From Zasmidium citrigriseum (lineage: Eukaryota > Ascomycota > Dothideomycetes > Mycosphaerellales > Mycosphaerellaceae): a DNA stretch of 64,000 nt. This document shows, one piece after another, positions 1 through 10,958 of this stretch. Location: contig NHNW01000001.1 in the NCBI GenBank assembly GCA_002786025.1, positions 248,001-312,000 on the forward strand, read 5' to 3'. The notes beneath the pieces are model-generated. The model did no database searches and was not told the DNA's origin. It saw nothing but the letters and a program-made list of their open reading frames with translations. Within the stretch, counting starts at the first letter, position 1; every line of letters begins with the position of its first letter. Position numbers and translations under genes: made by a program.

Positions 1-2
1 AG

Positions 3-122
3 GCGGAGTTTGAGTGTTTGAGGAAAGGATGGGGACATGAGCCGCATTTGTTGTGGAATGCGTTTGATATGCATAGGCATTTGAATGAGCATGGGACTAT
101 GAAGATTCCTAAGTGGGGATGA
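3..122 (+). CDS. 3' end of an unidentified protein-coding gene (partial)
   Basis: An open frame enters from the left edge and ends at TGA (120-122), giving 39 residues with tryptophan- and histidine-rich composition (for example GWGHEPHLLWNAFDMHRH). That composition and the clean stop look like a real C-terminus, but I do not recognise the family. It converges on the thiolase gene, whose stop lies about 410 bp away. The upstream part is outside the window. Confidence 0.45.
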   Translation, partial: AEFECLRKGWGHEPHLLWNAFDMHRHLNEHGTMKIPKWG

Positions 123-531
123 TCGTCTGTATAGTATGTTTCCTGGGGTGTGTAGATTTAGCGTGGAGTATGGTAGAGATAGATGATCAAAGTGGACGAT
201 GGCCCCAGCGATCCCCAGATTTGTCGCCAAAGACAACTAGGCTTATTACCCTTTGCATATCGTGGACGCTAGCATTGCTTCCCCGAGAGCTCATGTACCA
301 GTTTGAGTGACACAGGGAGTATGAACAAGAAGCAGCCCGCTGTGGACCAAATGGCGACATGTGATGAGGCTGAACGGATGGCATGGGTAGCGCCAAGCCT
401 CAGCCGTGACAACGCTTACGCTAATCAAATATTGATTGAGACTTTGATGGGTCACCTAATTTGGAAGGTATAGATGGAAAATGGACAAAAAATATTCATT
501 GCAACGCCGGGAATGAATATTTCATGATCTA
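123..531. other. Convergent intergenic region, no gene seen
   Basis: This is the 3' flank between the partial left-edge gene and the thiolase stop. Short overlapping frames exist on both strands, but none has convincing codon use or a recognisable domain. I see no repeat or RNA gene. Confidence 0.5.
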
Positions 532-1881
532 TTACACTTGTTCGCATACAAAGAGGCCCGCCATGCCTTGTCCAGTACCGATACACATCGTCGTGCAAAG
601 GATCTTCTTCTTTTGCCTTCTGCATTCGCTCAAGCCGGTGACAATCTGTCGTGCTCCAGTGCAGCCCAATGGATGTCCAAGGGCGATAGCACCTCCTCTG
701 GGGTTCATCTTCTGCCAGTCGAGCTTGAGTGTATCGCGGCAGTAGCAGGCCATACTGGCGAAGGCTTCGTTCAGCTCGAAGATGTCGATATCGTCAACGG
801 TCAGACCGTACTTGCCCAGTAGCTTGGGCACGGCGATCGATGGACCAATACCCATGATACGAGGTGCCAGACCAGCAACGGTAGCACCGACGTACTTGGC
901 CAGAATGGGCTGGCCAAGCTCGAGCGCCTTGCTGCGCTTCATGAGCATAATGGCGGCAGCACCATCCGTGACCTGGGAAGAGTTTCCACCCGTCGACTTG
1001 TCTCCAAAGTCCGGGAAGGCAGGTCGGATTTTGTTCAAACCCTCAAAGGTCGTTCCCCATCTTGGTCCCTCATCTTTCGTGAGAGTCACATCCTTTCCAT
1101 CGAGCTTGACGGTAATGGGTGTGATCTCATCATCAAACCAGCCCGCCTTCTGCGCAACCTCCGCTCGTCGGTACGACTCGGCGGCATAGCGATCCTGCAT
1201 CTCACGGGAGATGTTGAAGTCCTTGCCGACGTTTTCAGAAGTCTGACCCATGGGCTGCATGCAGTCCCGGGCGTCTTGGTTGGCGTTCATGATATCGTCG
1301 ACGAAAGGACGGGTGAGGGCATCGCCGCCGGCGGTCATGGATTCGGCGCCGACGGCTACACCAATCTCGATGTCTCCGTGGATGATTTGGTTGGCGATAT
1401 CTTGGACGGCTTTGAGGCCCGAGGAGCAGAAGCGGTTGACGGAGGAGCCGGCGGTGGTGACGGGGAAGCCGGCGGCGAGGAGGGCGGCGCGGCAGTAGTA
1501 GGCGGCTTTGGCGTCGGAGACCTGGATTCACATCTATATCAGCATGACTGAGCATATATTGGAAGGTATGTTGTTTCTCACATTTCCAAGACAGACATCC
1601 TCGACCATCTGCGGGTCTATCCTCGACTTCTCGACCACCTTCTCCAGGATCTTGAAGACGATGCCATCGAGCGGTGTGTCCTTGAGGCCTCCCTTGCGGC
1701 CCTTGGCGAGCGGTGTGCGAATGGCGAGGGTGATGACGATGTCGTCGGGGTTTTGCTGTGTGCTACAGAGACACCGTTAGCATGTGAAAGTGAGATTGAG
1801 CGCGGTTGCTTACATCTTATCCAGCGGCTTCTGGCCGGGCAGGAGCTGGGAGGCAAAGTCGGAGAGTCTTTGAGCGGCCAT
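532..1881 (-). CDS. Peroxisomal 3-ketoacyl-CoA thiolase (acetyl-CoA acyltransferase)
   Basis: It catalyses the last step of peroxisomal beta-oxidation, cleaving 3-ketoacyl-CoA with CoA to acetyl-CoA and a shortened acyl-CoA. Three exons: 1814-1881, 1582-1762 and 532-1521, with GT-AG introns of 51 and 60 bp, giving 412 residues, usual for the family. The acylated nucleophile is Cys115 (NRFCSSG), the base His366 (ALGHPLG), and the second catalytic Cys396 (CIGTGQG); the thiolase NEAFA motif is also present. Residues 5-13 read RLSDFASQL, an exact PTS2 peroxisomal import signal (R-L-x5-Q-L), which fixes both the start codon and the location. It shares a divergent promoter with the cupin gene to its right; that spacer has two CCTCGG sites typical of fatty-acid regulators. 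The gene looks intact. The function is near certain; the exact chain-length preference is not. Confidence 0.95.
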
Positions 1882-1981
1882 TTTGAAGTATGGGATGTGT
1901 GTGGAGAGGAGATGGAGAACAAGACGATATACAAGAGATATACAATGGATTACAGCCACGAGGTCGATATCGAGCTATCTG

Positions 1982-1987
1982 CCTCGG
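1982..1987 (+). promoter_or_regulatory. CCTCGG motif, candidate FarA/FarB site (1)
   Basis: CCTCGG lies 101 bp upstream of the thiolase start. CCTCGG is the known core of FarA/FarB-type Zn2Cys6 regulators that induce fatty-acid catabolism genes in filamentous ascomycetes. The motif is seen; the binding is inferred from the motif and the adjacent beta-oxidation gene. Confidence 0.4.
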
Positions 1988-2050
1988 CATCTGCACTTGT
2001 CCAACCGATTTGCCGCCCGTCTTGTGCCGCGCCGCCACCCCGGTCCAGCG

Positions 2051-2056
2051 CCTCGG
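2051..2056 (+). promoter_or_regulatory. CCTCGG motif, candidate FarA/FarB site (2)
   Basis: This is the second CCTCGG in the same 228-bp divergent spacer, 170 bp from the thiolase ATG and 54 bp from the cupin ATG. Two copies in so short a region make fatty-acid control of the thiolase, and perhaps the cupin gene, plausible. Confidence 0.4.
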
Positions 2057-2109
2057 CCTAAACTTCGACGGCACTTGACTTGAAACACGACATCTCACCA
2101 CCCTTCAAC

Positions 2110-2691
2110 ATGACAGGTGTGACTTTCCATCATGGCTGCCGCATCACCCACGGCGATGCCGCCAATATCAAGAAACCCTTCGACGATGTGGACCTCGAGA
2201 TGCACGAGCTCTCCCCGTCGAATGAGAAAGGTTTCAAAGGCCAGCTGGGTTTCATCGAGTTCAACACCGAGTACCGTCTGCCAAGACACATCCACATGAG
2301 CAGCGACAGGACGCGGCTCGTCGATGAGAGGATCATGATCTTGAACGGCGTTGCCCTGGTCGAACTCGCCGGAGAGTATTTCGCTGTTGCTCCAGGGAGT
2401 CTAGTCGAGACGGTCGGTGGCGTGCCGCATACGTTTACCGCTTGTCCGGCCGGGGTGAAGCTGCCGGATGGGAATGTGAGTACGGGGACGTTTACGATGG
2501 TGTATGAGTATGAGGAGCCCACGAGTTTCTTTCCGACCATGTCGACCAAGGTGGTCAACAATTCTGCCGAGTACGTGGCCTGGGAGGGCAGGCTGGATGA
2601 GATTAAGTTTCCGAAAATGACGGCTGAGCAGGTCGTTGCGAAGGCCAAGGTTGTATTTCATCGGGAGGTATGCAATTTGACATTGGCTTGA
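2110..2691 (+). CDS. Cupin-domain protein, function unknown
   Basis: A single-exon frame of 193 residues from ATG 2110 (context caacATGac); an in-frame ATG at 2080 would add ten residues but has poorer context. A cupin motif 1 is visible (HIH followed by a Glu and Gly) and a motif-2-like segment around PGSLVETVGGVPHTF, so a metal-binding beta-barrel is likely. Metal, substrate and reaction cannot be told. It is divergent from the peroxisomal thiolase and could be co-regulated, but it has no peroxisomal C-terminal tripeptide (it ends LTLA). An alternative splice (GTATGC at about 2668 to TTGAAG before 2716) would run the frame into a 12-bp minisatellite encoding LLPS repeats; I think that is less likely. 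Confidence 0.75.
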   Translation: MTGVTFHHGCRITHGDAANIKKPFDDVDLEMHELSPSNEKGFKGQLGFIEFNTEYRLPRHIHMSSDRTRLVDERIMILNGVALVELAGEYFAVAPGSLVETVGGVPHTFTACPAGVKLPDGNVSTGTFTMVYEYEEPTSFFPTMSTKVVNNSAEYVAWEGRLDEIKFPKMTAEQVVAKAKVVFHREVCNLTLA

Positions 2692-2723
2692 GTACATAGC
2701 TGACTACTTTCTCCCTTGAAGTT

Positions 2724-2850
2724 TCACTCTCCTTTACTTCTGCCTTCACTTCTGCCTTCACTTCTGCCTTCACTTCTACCTTCACTTCTACCTTTACTTC
2801 TACCTTTGGCTCCCTTTACTTCTGGCTTCACTCCTGGCCTCAGTTATACC
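2724..2850. repeat. 12-bp minisatellite (TTCACTTCTGCC-like)
   Basis: About nine degenerate tandem copies of TCACTTCTGCCT sit just 3' of the cupin gene. Related sequence occurs at 13,700-13,810 and 18,775-18,885, again in intergenic positions. The tract is open in one + frame (LLPS repeats) and one - frame (EVKA repeats), but neither looks like a real gene. Confidence 0.8.
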
Positions 2851-2899
2851 CTTGGCCCTAATGCAGAGGGTTCACGGATCTATGCACTCGATGTACAGA

Positions 2900-3824
2900 T
2901 CATTCGACCGCCGGACCCGTCTGCCGGTTCATCGCTTGCTTCCGCAGTTGATACGAGAGCCGGTACATAGCCATCAGGACCATATCTATGCCGCTGGCAA
3001 GCGCAATTAGTCCCCATTGATTGCCTTGGAGTATCAGGATGTCGACGGCGACGATGGCGACGAGGACCGGTACTAGCAAGAGGAGTTCGGGAAAGATATC
3101 CAGGTCTCGGGATGACTGAACCGGCTCTGGGGACTCGTCTGGATTTCTCGATGCGCTGTCGAGGCTCGATGAGGATAGCGCTGGCTTCGAACTTATGTCG
3201 CCGAGTTAGCAGGGATGCTTCATCCCGATGGAGGAGCACTGACGACATACTCTTCTTCCATAGCTCTTAGTCTCTTGTGGGATGTGAGAAGCTTCAGGAG
3301 ATGTGTCTGTTTCGTTGACATTTCTGCATTGAAGTTTGCCAATGACTCTGGAGGTTTGCGGCACAGCACCTCCAAGCGCCGGTATTCTTCAATGGCGTTG
3401 AGAAGGTGGATACAACTCGAGTGGAGCGTCAACGCTCCGCGGCCACTGCTGCAGCCTCGCATACCGCGATGCACATCTTGGCAAACAAAGTAGGCTCCAT
3501 CCGTGGCTTGACTCGTCCCCCAATAATTGTGATGCCCAGAATGCACAGCATCGTGACGACAAGCGCAATCCGAGCTGACTTCGATCCCGCCTCAAAACCC
3601 TGAACTTGCAAAGTCCCAATCCCGAAGCCGCCTCCAATAGTAATGGCCAAGAGCGATAGAAGGTATGCAGCCAGCAGACCATATCGCTGAGATTTTCCGT
3701 GGAAACGCGACCGTTCGATCCAGCTGGCGTAAAGCAGTCTCATCTCGTCGTTTCCACTCGCTGTCTGGTATGCGGCGAAGGACATCCAGGCGCCGACGTA
3801 GCTGAATTTGAGTCCTGGCGACAT
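2900..3824 (-). CDS. Small multi-pass membrane protein, unknown family
   Basis: Reconstructed as exons 3475-3824, 3251-3415 and 2900-3191 (268 residues). Intron 2 (3192-3250) is strong: GTATGT donor, GCTAAC branch site. Intron 1 (3416-3474) keeps the frame but uses a weak GTGCAT donor, so that junction is uncertain. Two hydrophobic segments lie in exon 1 (around GLLAAYLLSLLAITI and IALVVTMLCILGITII). A soluble, charged middle follows (IEEYRRLEVLCRKP), and two more helices lie near the C-terminus (ELLLLVPVLVAIVAVDILIL and the next stretch). An in-frame upstream ATG at 3863 is possible. I do not recognise the family. Confidence 0.6.
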
Positions 3825-4578
3825 TGTGAGAATGTGGTGTTGTGAGAGGAGAGAAGGAGGCACAGCGAGGGAGATGAAGTCGGGAGAGTTTCACATGAAA
3901 CTTGGAATTAGTGCGCTTGCCGGATCTGCATAAGCACTCCCATCTCTCGCAGATGCCGCCGTGCCACTTAGCTCAGCCTAGGCTGCACATGAATCAGGCC
4001 ATCGACGGAGAAAGTTGAACGCTGCTTGAACGCAAGTACTTAAGCTACGCTGCCTTACATTATACTGTATTGCAGGGTTGCAAGCCCGACCAAAGTGATG
4101 AATTCGCTCTTCCTAGCACTCATTTCGCTCGGCAGAGACGCAAAGACGCTCGGCTGCTCTTTCTGCTCAGCCTTATCATCCCCATAATGCTTTCTATTAG
4201 ACAACTCGTCGCTTCGTTTTGCAAGTATGTAGGATCATCGCCTCACCGAGAAGAAGACATACCAGGTTCGACGTTTTACCCCGCGGCATTCTGTCATTGG
4301 CGTCGCATGTGATTCTTGGCGTTTTGTCTCCATTTACGGTTCTACGTGTTTACTCCACCTTTCGTTCACTACTTCTCACCCTTTCCAGCGTAGCACTAGT
4401 CGAGCGACTGTTTTAATTTCACTCTGCCAACGAGTAAGTTAAGATGAGATACGAGGACCGGGAAATATCTTAATTTCATCCATTCCCACCTTCCGGTCCT
4501 TCGGCAACGCCGACATGTTCTCCGAAAGCCAATCGTTGTTTCGCCTCATCTGTTCAAACTATCTCGTATCAAGTAAAT
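3825..4578. other. Intergenic region containing repeat copy A
   Basis: This lies between the membrane-protein start and the 3' end of the second cupin-like gene. Apart from the dispersed repeat (4006-4320) I see no gene. The short plus frames at 4070-4416 fall inside the repeat and have no domain. Confidence 0.5.
4006..4320 (+). repeat. Dispersed ~310-bp repeat, copy A
   Basis: It shares ordered similarity blocks with 11,232-11,535. Both begin with CGGAGAAAGTTGAACGCTGC and end with a 26-bp block starting CATTGGCGTCGCATGTG (4295-4320). The middle parts are diverged but collinear. Each copy ends a short distance downstream of a minus-strand gene's stop. The copies show no heavy RIP. They may be old solo LTRs, MITEs or a duplicated gene flank. 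Confidence 0.7.
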
Positions 4579-5380
4579 TCAATCGCCCTTCCCAACTGTG
4601 TCTGGGGCGTACTCCGCATATTCCGCTTTCATTCCGAAGAGGAGTCTCCCCGCCCAGTGACTACTGGCCATAACTAGCCTGGATATCAAAAATTCGCTTC
4701 GTCTCTCCAAGCGCTTTGCCCACATCGGTGCTTGATCTCCGAATGGCCAGATAGACCACGGGAGAGTGAATTCAATCCTTCCATATGGGAGATGATAGTC
4801 ATGCCCATAGTAAATTGTCTGAAGTTGGACCCAAACCATCCAGGAAAGTAGTTTCTGCCGTGCCGATGGCCATACCTCTGCTATTCTGAACAGAGCCTTG
4901 ATCCACAATGGTGTCGAATCCAATCGAGGATAGACATCACTGTCAAGTATGGCGCTACAAATGTTGCGGTGAAGAACCTCTCGGGCAACGATCTTAACTG
5001 TGAGCGTTTCGTCTGCATCGGAGCACCACGAGACAAGTTGGTCTTTCTCGAAGGAAAATTGCATGCCCGGACCGCCGGCATATACACCTACAAGCAAACA
5101 TAAACATCATTTGCGAGGAAATAAAATGTCACGGGATGCTTCGGTTCAACTCACAATCTCGATGCGGAAGGGGGTCCACAATATAGACCTTGGCTCTGCC
5201 AGTCCAACACATGAAGTTGCTGGCGTCGATGGTGTGGTAATGCCAATGGAGCCCCATCTCCCATTTGCTCTCGGGCGGGACTGTGATTTGCAGGAGCGGG
5301 GTTTCGGAGAAGTCGAAGATAGCGGCGTTGGGAAGAGGAAGCTCAAGGACAGTCTGCCGGCCAGTGCTGGTGCGTCGCAT
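4579..5380 (-). CDS. Cupin-like (RmlC-fold) protein, function unknown
   Basis: Two exons, 5155-5380 and 4579-5087, are joined by a 67-bp intron with GTGAGT donor and TTGTAG acceptor, giving 244 residues. The N-terminal half has a cupin-like metal-site signature (WEMGLHWHYHT, then a Gly-rich turn, then SFEKDQLVSWCSDADE where motif 2 would lie). The C-terminal half is tryptophan- and aromatic-rich with an amphipathic segment (ALFRIAEVWPSARQKLLSW). The start at 5380 is preferred because the upstream in-frame extension to 5596 is low-quality, basic, UTR-like sequence. Such stand-alone cupins are common near fungal secondary-metabolism genes, but nothing here shows a substrate. Confidence 0.7.
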
Positions 5381-7248
5381 CGTGCGTGGGTGGGAGGTGC
5401 ACGAAAGTGTGTTTGTTTGTTGCAGGAGAGGCGAGGTCTGCTCGAGAGATGTTCTTCCCGACAGCCAAGCCAAAACGCGGGGCAACTGTGCCTCGTGGCC
5501 AGCTAAACCTATCCAACAGTGTCGTCTTTCTTCAAGTCGTCTTTGCCTACATATGGTGGAAAATTTGGACCTTCCCGTGTCCCGCCATGTGGACACATGC
5601 TTGTTCGTGGCTGCATTGGCCGACCAGTGACAATATCCATATCAAGCCAGATTGGAATCTTTCATCGCATGACCATCGAACAAGCCCACTAGCTTGCGTT
5701 CAACATGGTGATCTTGGTAGAAAATGGCAGTTGTGGAGCACGTGAAAGGCACAGCATCCGTGTCCCAGGGCTGCCAAGGCAGACAGTGGCAGCCTTGGAT
5801 TGAGCTAGATTCTTGGCCAAAGTCGTTCTGCCAAATTCTGACATTTGCGATCGCCTCAAGAAGTGTTGGTGTCGTTGAGGGACAAGGTTGCCTTGCTGTG
5901 CCATCCGCACACGTCGCAAAGCCGCTAGGCTGTTCGCCAAGCTCAGCCTCGCCGTCTCTCTGCTCCCTCTTTCGGACATGCCATCGCTTGTTTTGCCTTA
6001 TTTTCAAGACATGTAGAGACGCTTGCTTGTTCGGGTCGCTTGCGCAAAGAAGAGGATTCAGATCGGAACGCCGTTCATGAGGCATTCAGTGCATATGTAC
6101 TGTGATGGTGGCGTGCATTGGTACGAGACTGTGCCGCCCGCCTGCAGAAATGACCAAATCTCGTCGCAGTTGCAACGTATAACCAGTAATGGCTCTGCTG
6201 TGCACTGAAAGTGGGGGGAAAAAAAAGATATACTGGGCTCGGGGGCCCTCAGCGGTAGTGGAGTACCGGAACATTCTCCCACCCAAAATCAGTGCGGTCA
6301 ATTAGACACCACACTGGTGGACCCGACGCACGGAAGACAGTTCACGCTATTGAGTAGCTCAGCTCTACAGGCTAACTTCAAGTGGAGTCAATCTTGAGCG
6401 GCGTGGCTCTTGTCACGAGGCATACATGCAGCAAGGCGAGTTGGTTCATATGGCTTGGCTCAATGCCAAGAGAGCGCATCGCCCCTTAACTGCGGCACGA
6501 CCATGATGTTCACTTCACTGTGTGCTAGCAAGACGACTCACATGAAAGTCTTTCATCAAAGAATGTACGAACAGCCTTGTGTGCGGCAATTATCATCAAG
6601 TAGCAAGTGCGTTCTGCAGACAAGTCACTCCACGGCCGGGTCGATCCATTCTAAAGGAGCCTCATGGCACAATCTTGCGGCATGGTCCATCATCCATCGA
6701 CCAATCAACCCTGCCACCCGAACGGCGACCAATGTCTCAGATACTGAATAACAGCTGCTTCCATGTCGGTATGGATCAGCTCGGTCCCGAATCAATGAAC
6801 GTGATACCCAAAGTTGGAAGGTGCCATCAAAGATGTAATTGGCCTGCCCACTAGCTGCGGCGTGAACATGTCGGCGTCGAACAGCTGGTTGCGGAAGCAG
6901 CTTTTAAAACTATTGAGGCAGGAGACATCGCATGCCCCTTGGCACGGTCTAGATCTCAAGTTCATGGCCACCTTTCGTGTGAGATGGCGCTGCCTGCCAA
7001 GTATATCATGCATCTTACGGCTTCATCTTGGATGCATTGAGGGTGTAATTGACTTGGCAATGACTTGGCAATGACTTGGCAATGATTCAAACTGCTTTCA
7101 ATTCTTTTTTATGACACTGTGCCGGCGAGGAAAGGAGTTATAAAGACTGACAGCCAGGAGCGAACGACGAAAATGCTCCTTAACACAAACTTTGCTCGTC
7201 CTCGCCTCAATGGCCCAATCCCCAGTGGACCAGGTGAGATTGAGTACA
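5381..7248. other. Long intergenic region, no convincing gene
   Basis: Several frames of 60-120 codons overlap on both strands (the longest at 5724-6080, +). None has a domain, a supported splice structure or consistent codon use. It includes the promoter of the SGNH gene and a small tandem repeat at 7051-7083. Confidence 0.5.
7051..7083 (+). repeat. 11-bp tandem repeat, three perfect units
   Basis: GACTTGGCAAT is repeated three times exactly, about 170 bp upstream of the SGNH hydrolase start. It may be a simple slippage product or a clustered regulatory site. Confidence 0.9.
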
Positions 7249-10200
7249 ATGTTGTCTTTTCTGATACTCTTGTTGCCGCTCGCATGTGCAAGAGCCATTG
7301 ACACTGGAAACATGGATGTTGAACCGCCCAGCTCAAGACCCACCAAGAGGCAGGCTGCAACTGGCATGATCAGCTTTGAAGATGCAGTTCTTCTGGAAGC
7401 TGCAATAAAGCCAGAGATGCTTTTATCCAACGCTTCCGATCCAATCCCCTTGCCAGAAAACATTACAGACCTCAGTACGCTCGAATTGAAGGCGGTCCGA
7501 CAGCTCGCTAGCCTATTCCCACCGGTGCCCGACTTCGTATCGCAGGCCAACTTGGCGGATGCCTTGAACACAATCACTCCGCCTGAGGCTAAGAGCTCAG
7601 ACGAACCAAACACCAGACGCCAAAATGGTCTGCGAATCCTGGCGGTCGGTGATTCTATGACGCACTGTAACGAAGGTCAGATGAATTCCACCAAGCATGT
7701 GTTCTTCCGCTAATAAAATGGCGTAGGTGACTTCACTTGGAGGTACAGACTATGGCAATGGTTTCGCAGCCAGAACATCGCAATGACCTACGTTGGACCA
7801 TATCGTGGAACCTCTGCACCACCTGCCCCTGGACCGCCAGAGCCCCCCGCAATATATGGTTCCAATGTTCCACCCCCAGCGTTTAACACGGACGGCCAGT
7901 ACGCTGCAGAGGCTATGGCGGCTGGCTTTGTCGGGTGAGTGGCAGCAGTCTGTGTCTCTGGCATGTGCTGATCGGGGATAGCAATCACTTTGCTGTTAGC
8001 GGAAGATCAGCAGCTGTCGACAAGGGCCTTATCGAAGGCGTCGTCAGGGACTATCCCGCTGATATCATGGTGAGCTACTGTTCTATTCAAGATTGAGAAC
8101 AATCACTGAGTTTCAAAGTTGGTCATGCTGGGCTTCAATGACCTAGGATGGTTCTTCAGCGACGATGACGGCCTCCTTGCCAACATGAAAGCCTTGATCG
8201 ACAACGCTCGGCGGGCAAACCCAAATCTTAAGATAGTCATCGGCACAGTACCACACAGAACCTTCATTCCTGGGAGAGACGATCTTGTTTACAATACAGA
8301 TTCTTACAATCGTATGCTGAAAGATAATATCGGCAGCTGGAGCACCCAAACATCGCCCGTAGGTAGCGATGTAGTATCCTATGACGGACCGCCCAGCTGA
8401 TACTTCATTAGATTACCTGGGCACCTATTCGCGAAGAGTACGAATGTGAGAAGTGCCCTGCTTGCTGTCAAGAGAGTGAAGCTTACGTGCACTGTTAGGT
8501 GGCCCATCGTATGGAACAGTGGCGTGTCCAGCAGCCTACGACGGATTACATCCCAATGAACTGGGTGAATACCAGGCGAGTCCTATTCTTCCCCGGGTGC
8601 AGGAAATCATACTTACGCTCAGCTTCTCAGATTGCACGGGCATTCAGTCGTGGCCTCGTCAGCGGGCTTCGCATTGGCAGCTCGCCTCTCTCGGTTCCCA
8701 GTCAAATCCCGGCACGGCCACTTCCAGTGCCTACAGGTGTCTACCTCAGATCATCTGATCTTGGGGTCACAGCCGACTGGGACAAAGGCATGTTCAACAG
8801 GCGACATGAACAACTTGAGTGGACTGACGATCATTAAGTAATCGGGGCGTACGAGTATGACGTCGAATACGTTATCAACGGAGGAGCCATATTCAATTTC
8901 TCTCCTGGCCAAGTCAAAACCGCTAGATGGGACTCAAGATGGGCTCAGGATGGTTGGACGTAAGTTTGATCTCACACTGCCACACTCTGCGCTTAAAGCT
9001 GATGACGCCCCAAACAGATACGAGATTCGTGTGCGTGCCAGTGCGGGCAATCGAAAGGGTGACTGGACATACAACTACAAAGATGTCGCGCATCCCAAGA
9101 CTGCAGGCGCGCCTCCCAACATTCGAACAGGCCCTTCCGACTATGGAGTAGACATTGCATGGGATCCGCCCACTGGTCCTTACAGCGACACCATCTCACA
9201 ATTCAATGTCTACTGGTGGGATCTAACAGATCCATGTACATTTCTCCTGGTCGGTGGTTTCAAGCCGGACGGAGGCGGCGCCAGAATCAGGAACCTCTTA
9301 CCCGGCCACAAGTACCTCATCGCTGTGGAAAGCTTCAACGCTGCCGGTGCTGGCTTTCCCTTCGTGGCACGAAAAGTCGTCGTCGGCAAAGGTGTTCCGA
9401 ACAAGCCCGCAAATCTAAAGGCCGTCCCAGTCAACGCAGGAGTTGTGCATATTTCCTGGGATGGTGTACCTGATGCTGGTGGGTATCAGTTGTATAGGTA
9501 ATTCGATCCAACTTGCAAATGACAGCGTTCACTGACGCCAGGCCGTTGCAGGCGCAACATCAACACGAAGGACAGTAAGCTTGCCAGAATCGACGGAACA
9601 GCAGACAACGCGTGCGCCGATGTAGGGTTTCAGTTTCCAGGAGTGCACAACTATGAGTGCGTACTATCTTGCTCTTCGACAAATTTCCCCGTACTAACAT
9701 TGGTAGATGGGCCGTCGCGGCCTACAACGGCCTTGCAGAGAGCGGTTTGAGCAACACAGCCATACCAGCGAAAGCACAGGATGGCCAACAGGGGCCGACT
9801 TGTCCGGTCGTCACGTCAGTCTGCCAGCCAGGGTCAGGCTCTCCGCCTCCTACCGACGACGTCGACGGAGGCGATCCTCCACAGGTTCCCATCCCTGGTG
9901 ATCCACCGTGGAGCTGGGCCGCTCTAGGCGATTCCTTCGCGGCAGGACCTGGAGCGGGCGGCCTCTACGACGGTGACAGGGGCCAGTGCCGTCGCAGAAA
10001 CGGCTCATACGCAGTTCAACTAAGTCAAGATACTCGCTTCCCGTTCCCGAACAACATGCTACAGTTCCTAGCCTGCACCGGCGAAAAAACACCCAAGATG
10101 ATCAATGAGCAAGTACGGGTCCTGAGAGAAGACTCGCATATTGTGACCGTCTCCATTGGGGGGAACGATGTCGGATTCTCCAAGCTTTTGAAGAATTGTG

Positions 10201-10958
10201 TCTACTATCCCTCCCTCATTGCAAACTGCGATGAAGCCATGGCCAACACTACACGGCGGATCAACGAACTGCCGCCGAAGCTAGAAGCCGCATACGATGC
10301 CTTGTATGCTCGACTTGGCGGCGATTCCAGGAAGAAAGTCATCGTCACTCTGTACCCCAACTTCTTTGCGACCCAGGACAAATGGTGTGATGAGCAGAGA
10401 ATCGATCTACTCGGGCTCGGAGTCGGCAAGGGGCAGAAGCTCACGGTAGCACGACGAACGGATCTCAACAATCTCGCAATCAAACTTCGGAATACGATGA
10501 AGAACTTTCTGGTGGAGTATCAACGGGACGCGATCACGCGAGGTCGATGGTCCGAGAGAAGACTCTTCTGGATCGACGGAGACGATGACGCTGTCTACCC
10601 CGGTCATCGATTCTGCGAAAACGGTGTCAGAGACCTCAATGACGCCAGCGTCTGGTTCTTCACACCCCGAGGCCCCGACACGGGGCCGACCATGTCTGCA
10701 CGGGAGATTACCACACAATATAATGCACAGACGTGTGAGGACGACGCACGAAACGAAGACGACTCGGTGTTTTCCTACGGCTGTATGCAATCTCGCATCC
10801 TCGCGCAATACCCAGAAACCGCCTCATCGGATGACGTACGGATCTTGATTCCAGAGAAGCTTCAAAAGGGTTTCCATCCCAAAACTGCTGCTTTTCAACG
10901 GATCAAAGACTTCCTGAGGAACGGCTTCAGGGATGTCAATACCTTGGAGTCAGGGTAG
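7249..10958 (+). CDS. Secreted two-domain SGNH (GDSL) hydrolase with fibronectin-III-like middle
   Basis: Eleven exons: 7249-7675, 7727-7934, 8000-8069, 8119-8358, 8412-8445, 8499-8575, 8631-8787, 8839-8959, 9018-9497, 9552-9656 and 9707-10958. They give 1,056 residues and every junction keeps frame. The start at 7249 gives a signal peptide (MLSFLILLLPLACARA). Dibasic KR and RR sites before the first domain suggest Kex2-type processing. Domain 1 has block I GDSMTH (Ser136), a GFND block and YDGLHPN. The middle (about residues 370-690) reads as FnIII-like beta-sandwich repeats. Domain 2 has GDSFAAG (Ser716), GGND (791-794) and a terminal GFHP His (about 1030). It probably acts on extracellular esters, for example acetylated cell-wall polysaccharide; the substrate is unknown. 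Introns 6 (8576-8630) and 7 (8788-8838) use GC donors. An upstream in-frame ATG (7210) is possible but would bury the signal peptide. Confidence 0.88.

Noticed and set aside
461..1555. Several plus- and minus-frame ORFs over the thiolase
   Set aside because: Alternative frames of thiolase exons, GC-rich and without domains.
2716..2970. ORF of LLPS repeats, and the opposite EVKA-repeat ORF
   Set aside because: Both are produced by the 12-bp minisatellite; the minus-strand membrane-protein exon overlaps the rest.
5724..6080. 118-codon plus-strand ORF in the long intergenic region
   Set aside because: No domain, Cys/Ser-rich random composition, overlapped by equally long frames on the other strand, and no splice or promo­ter support.
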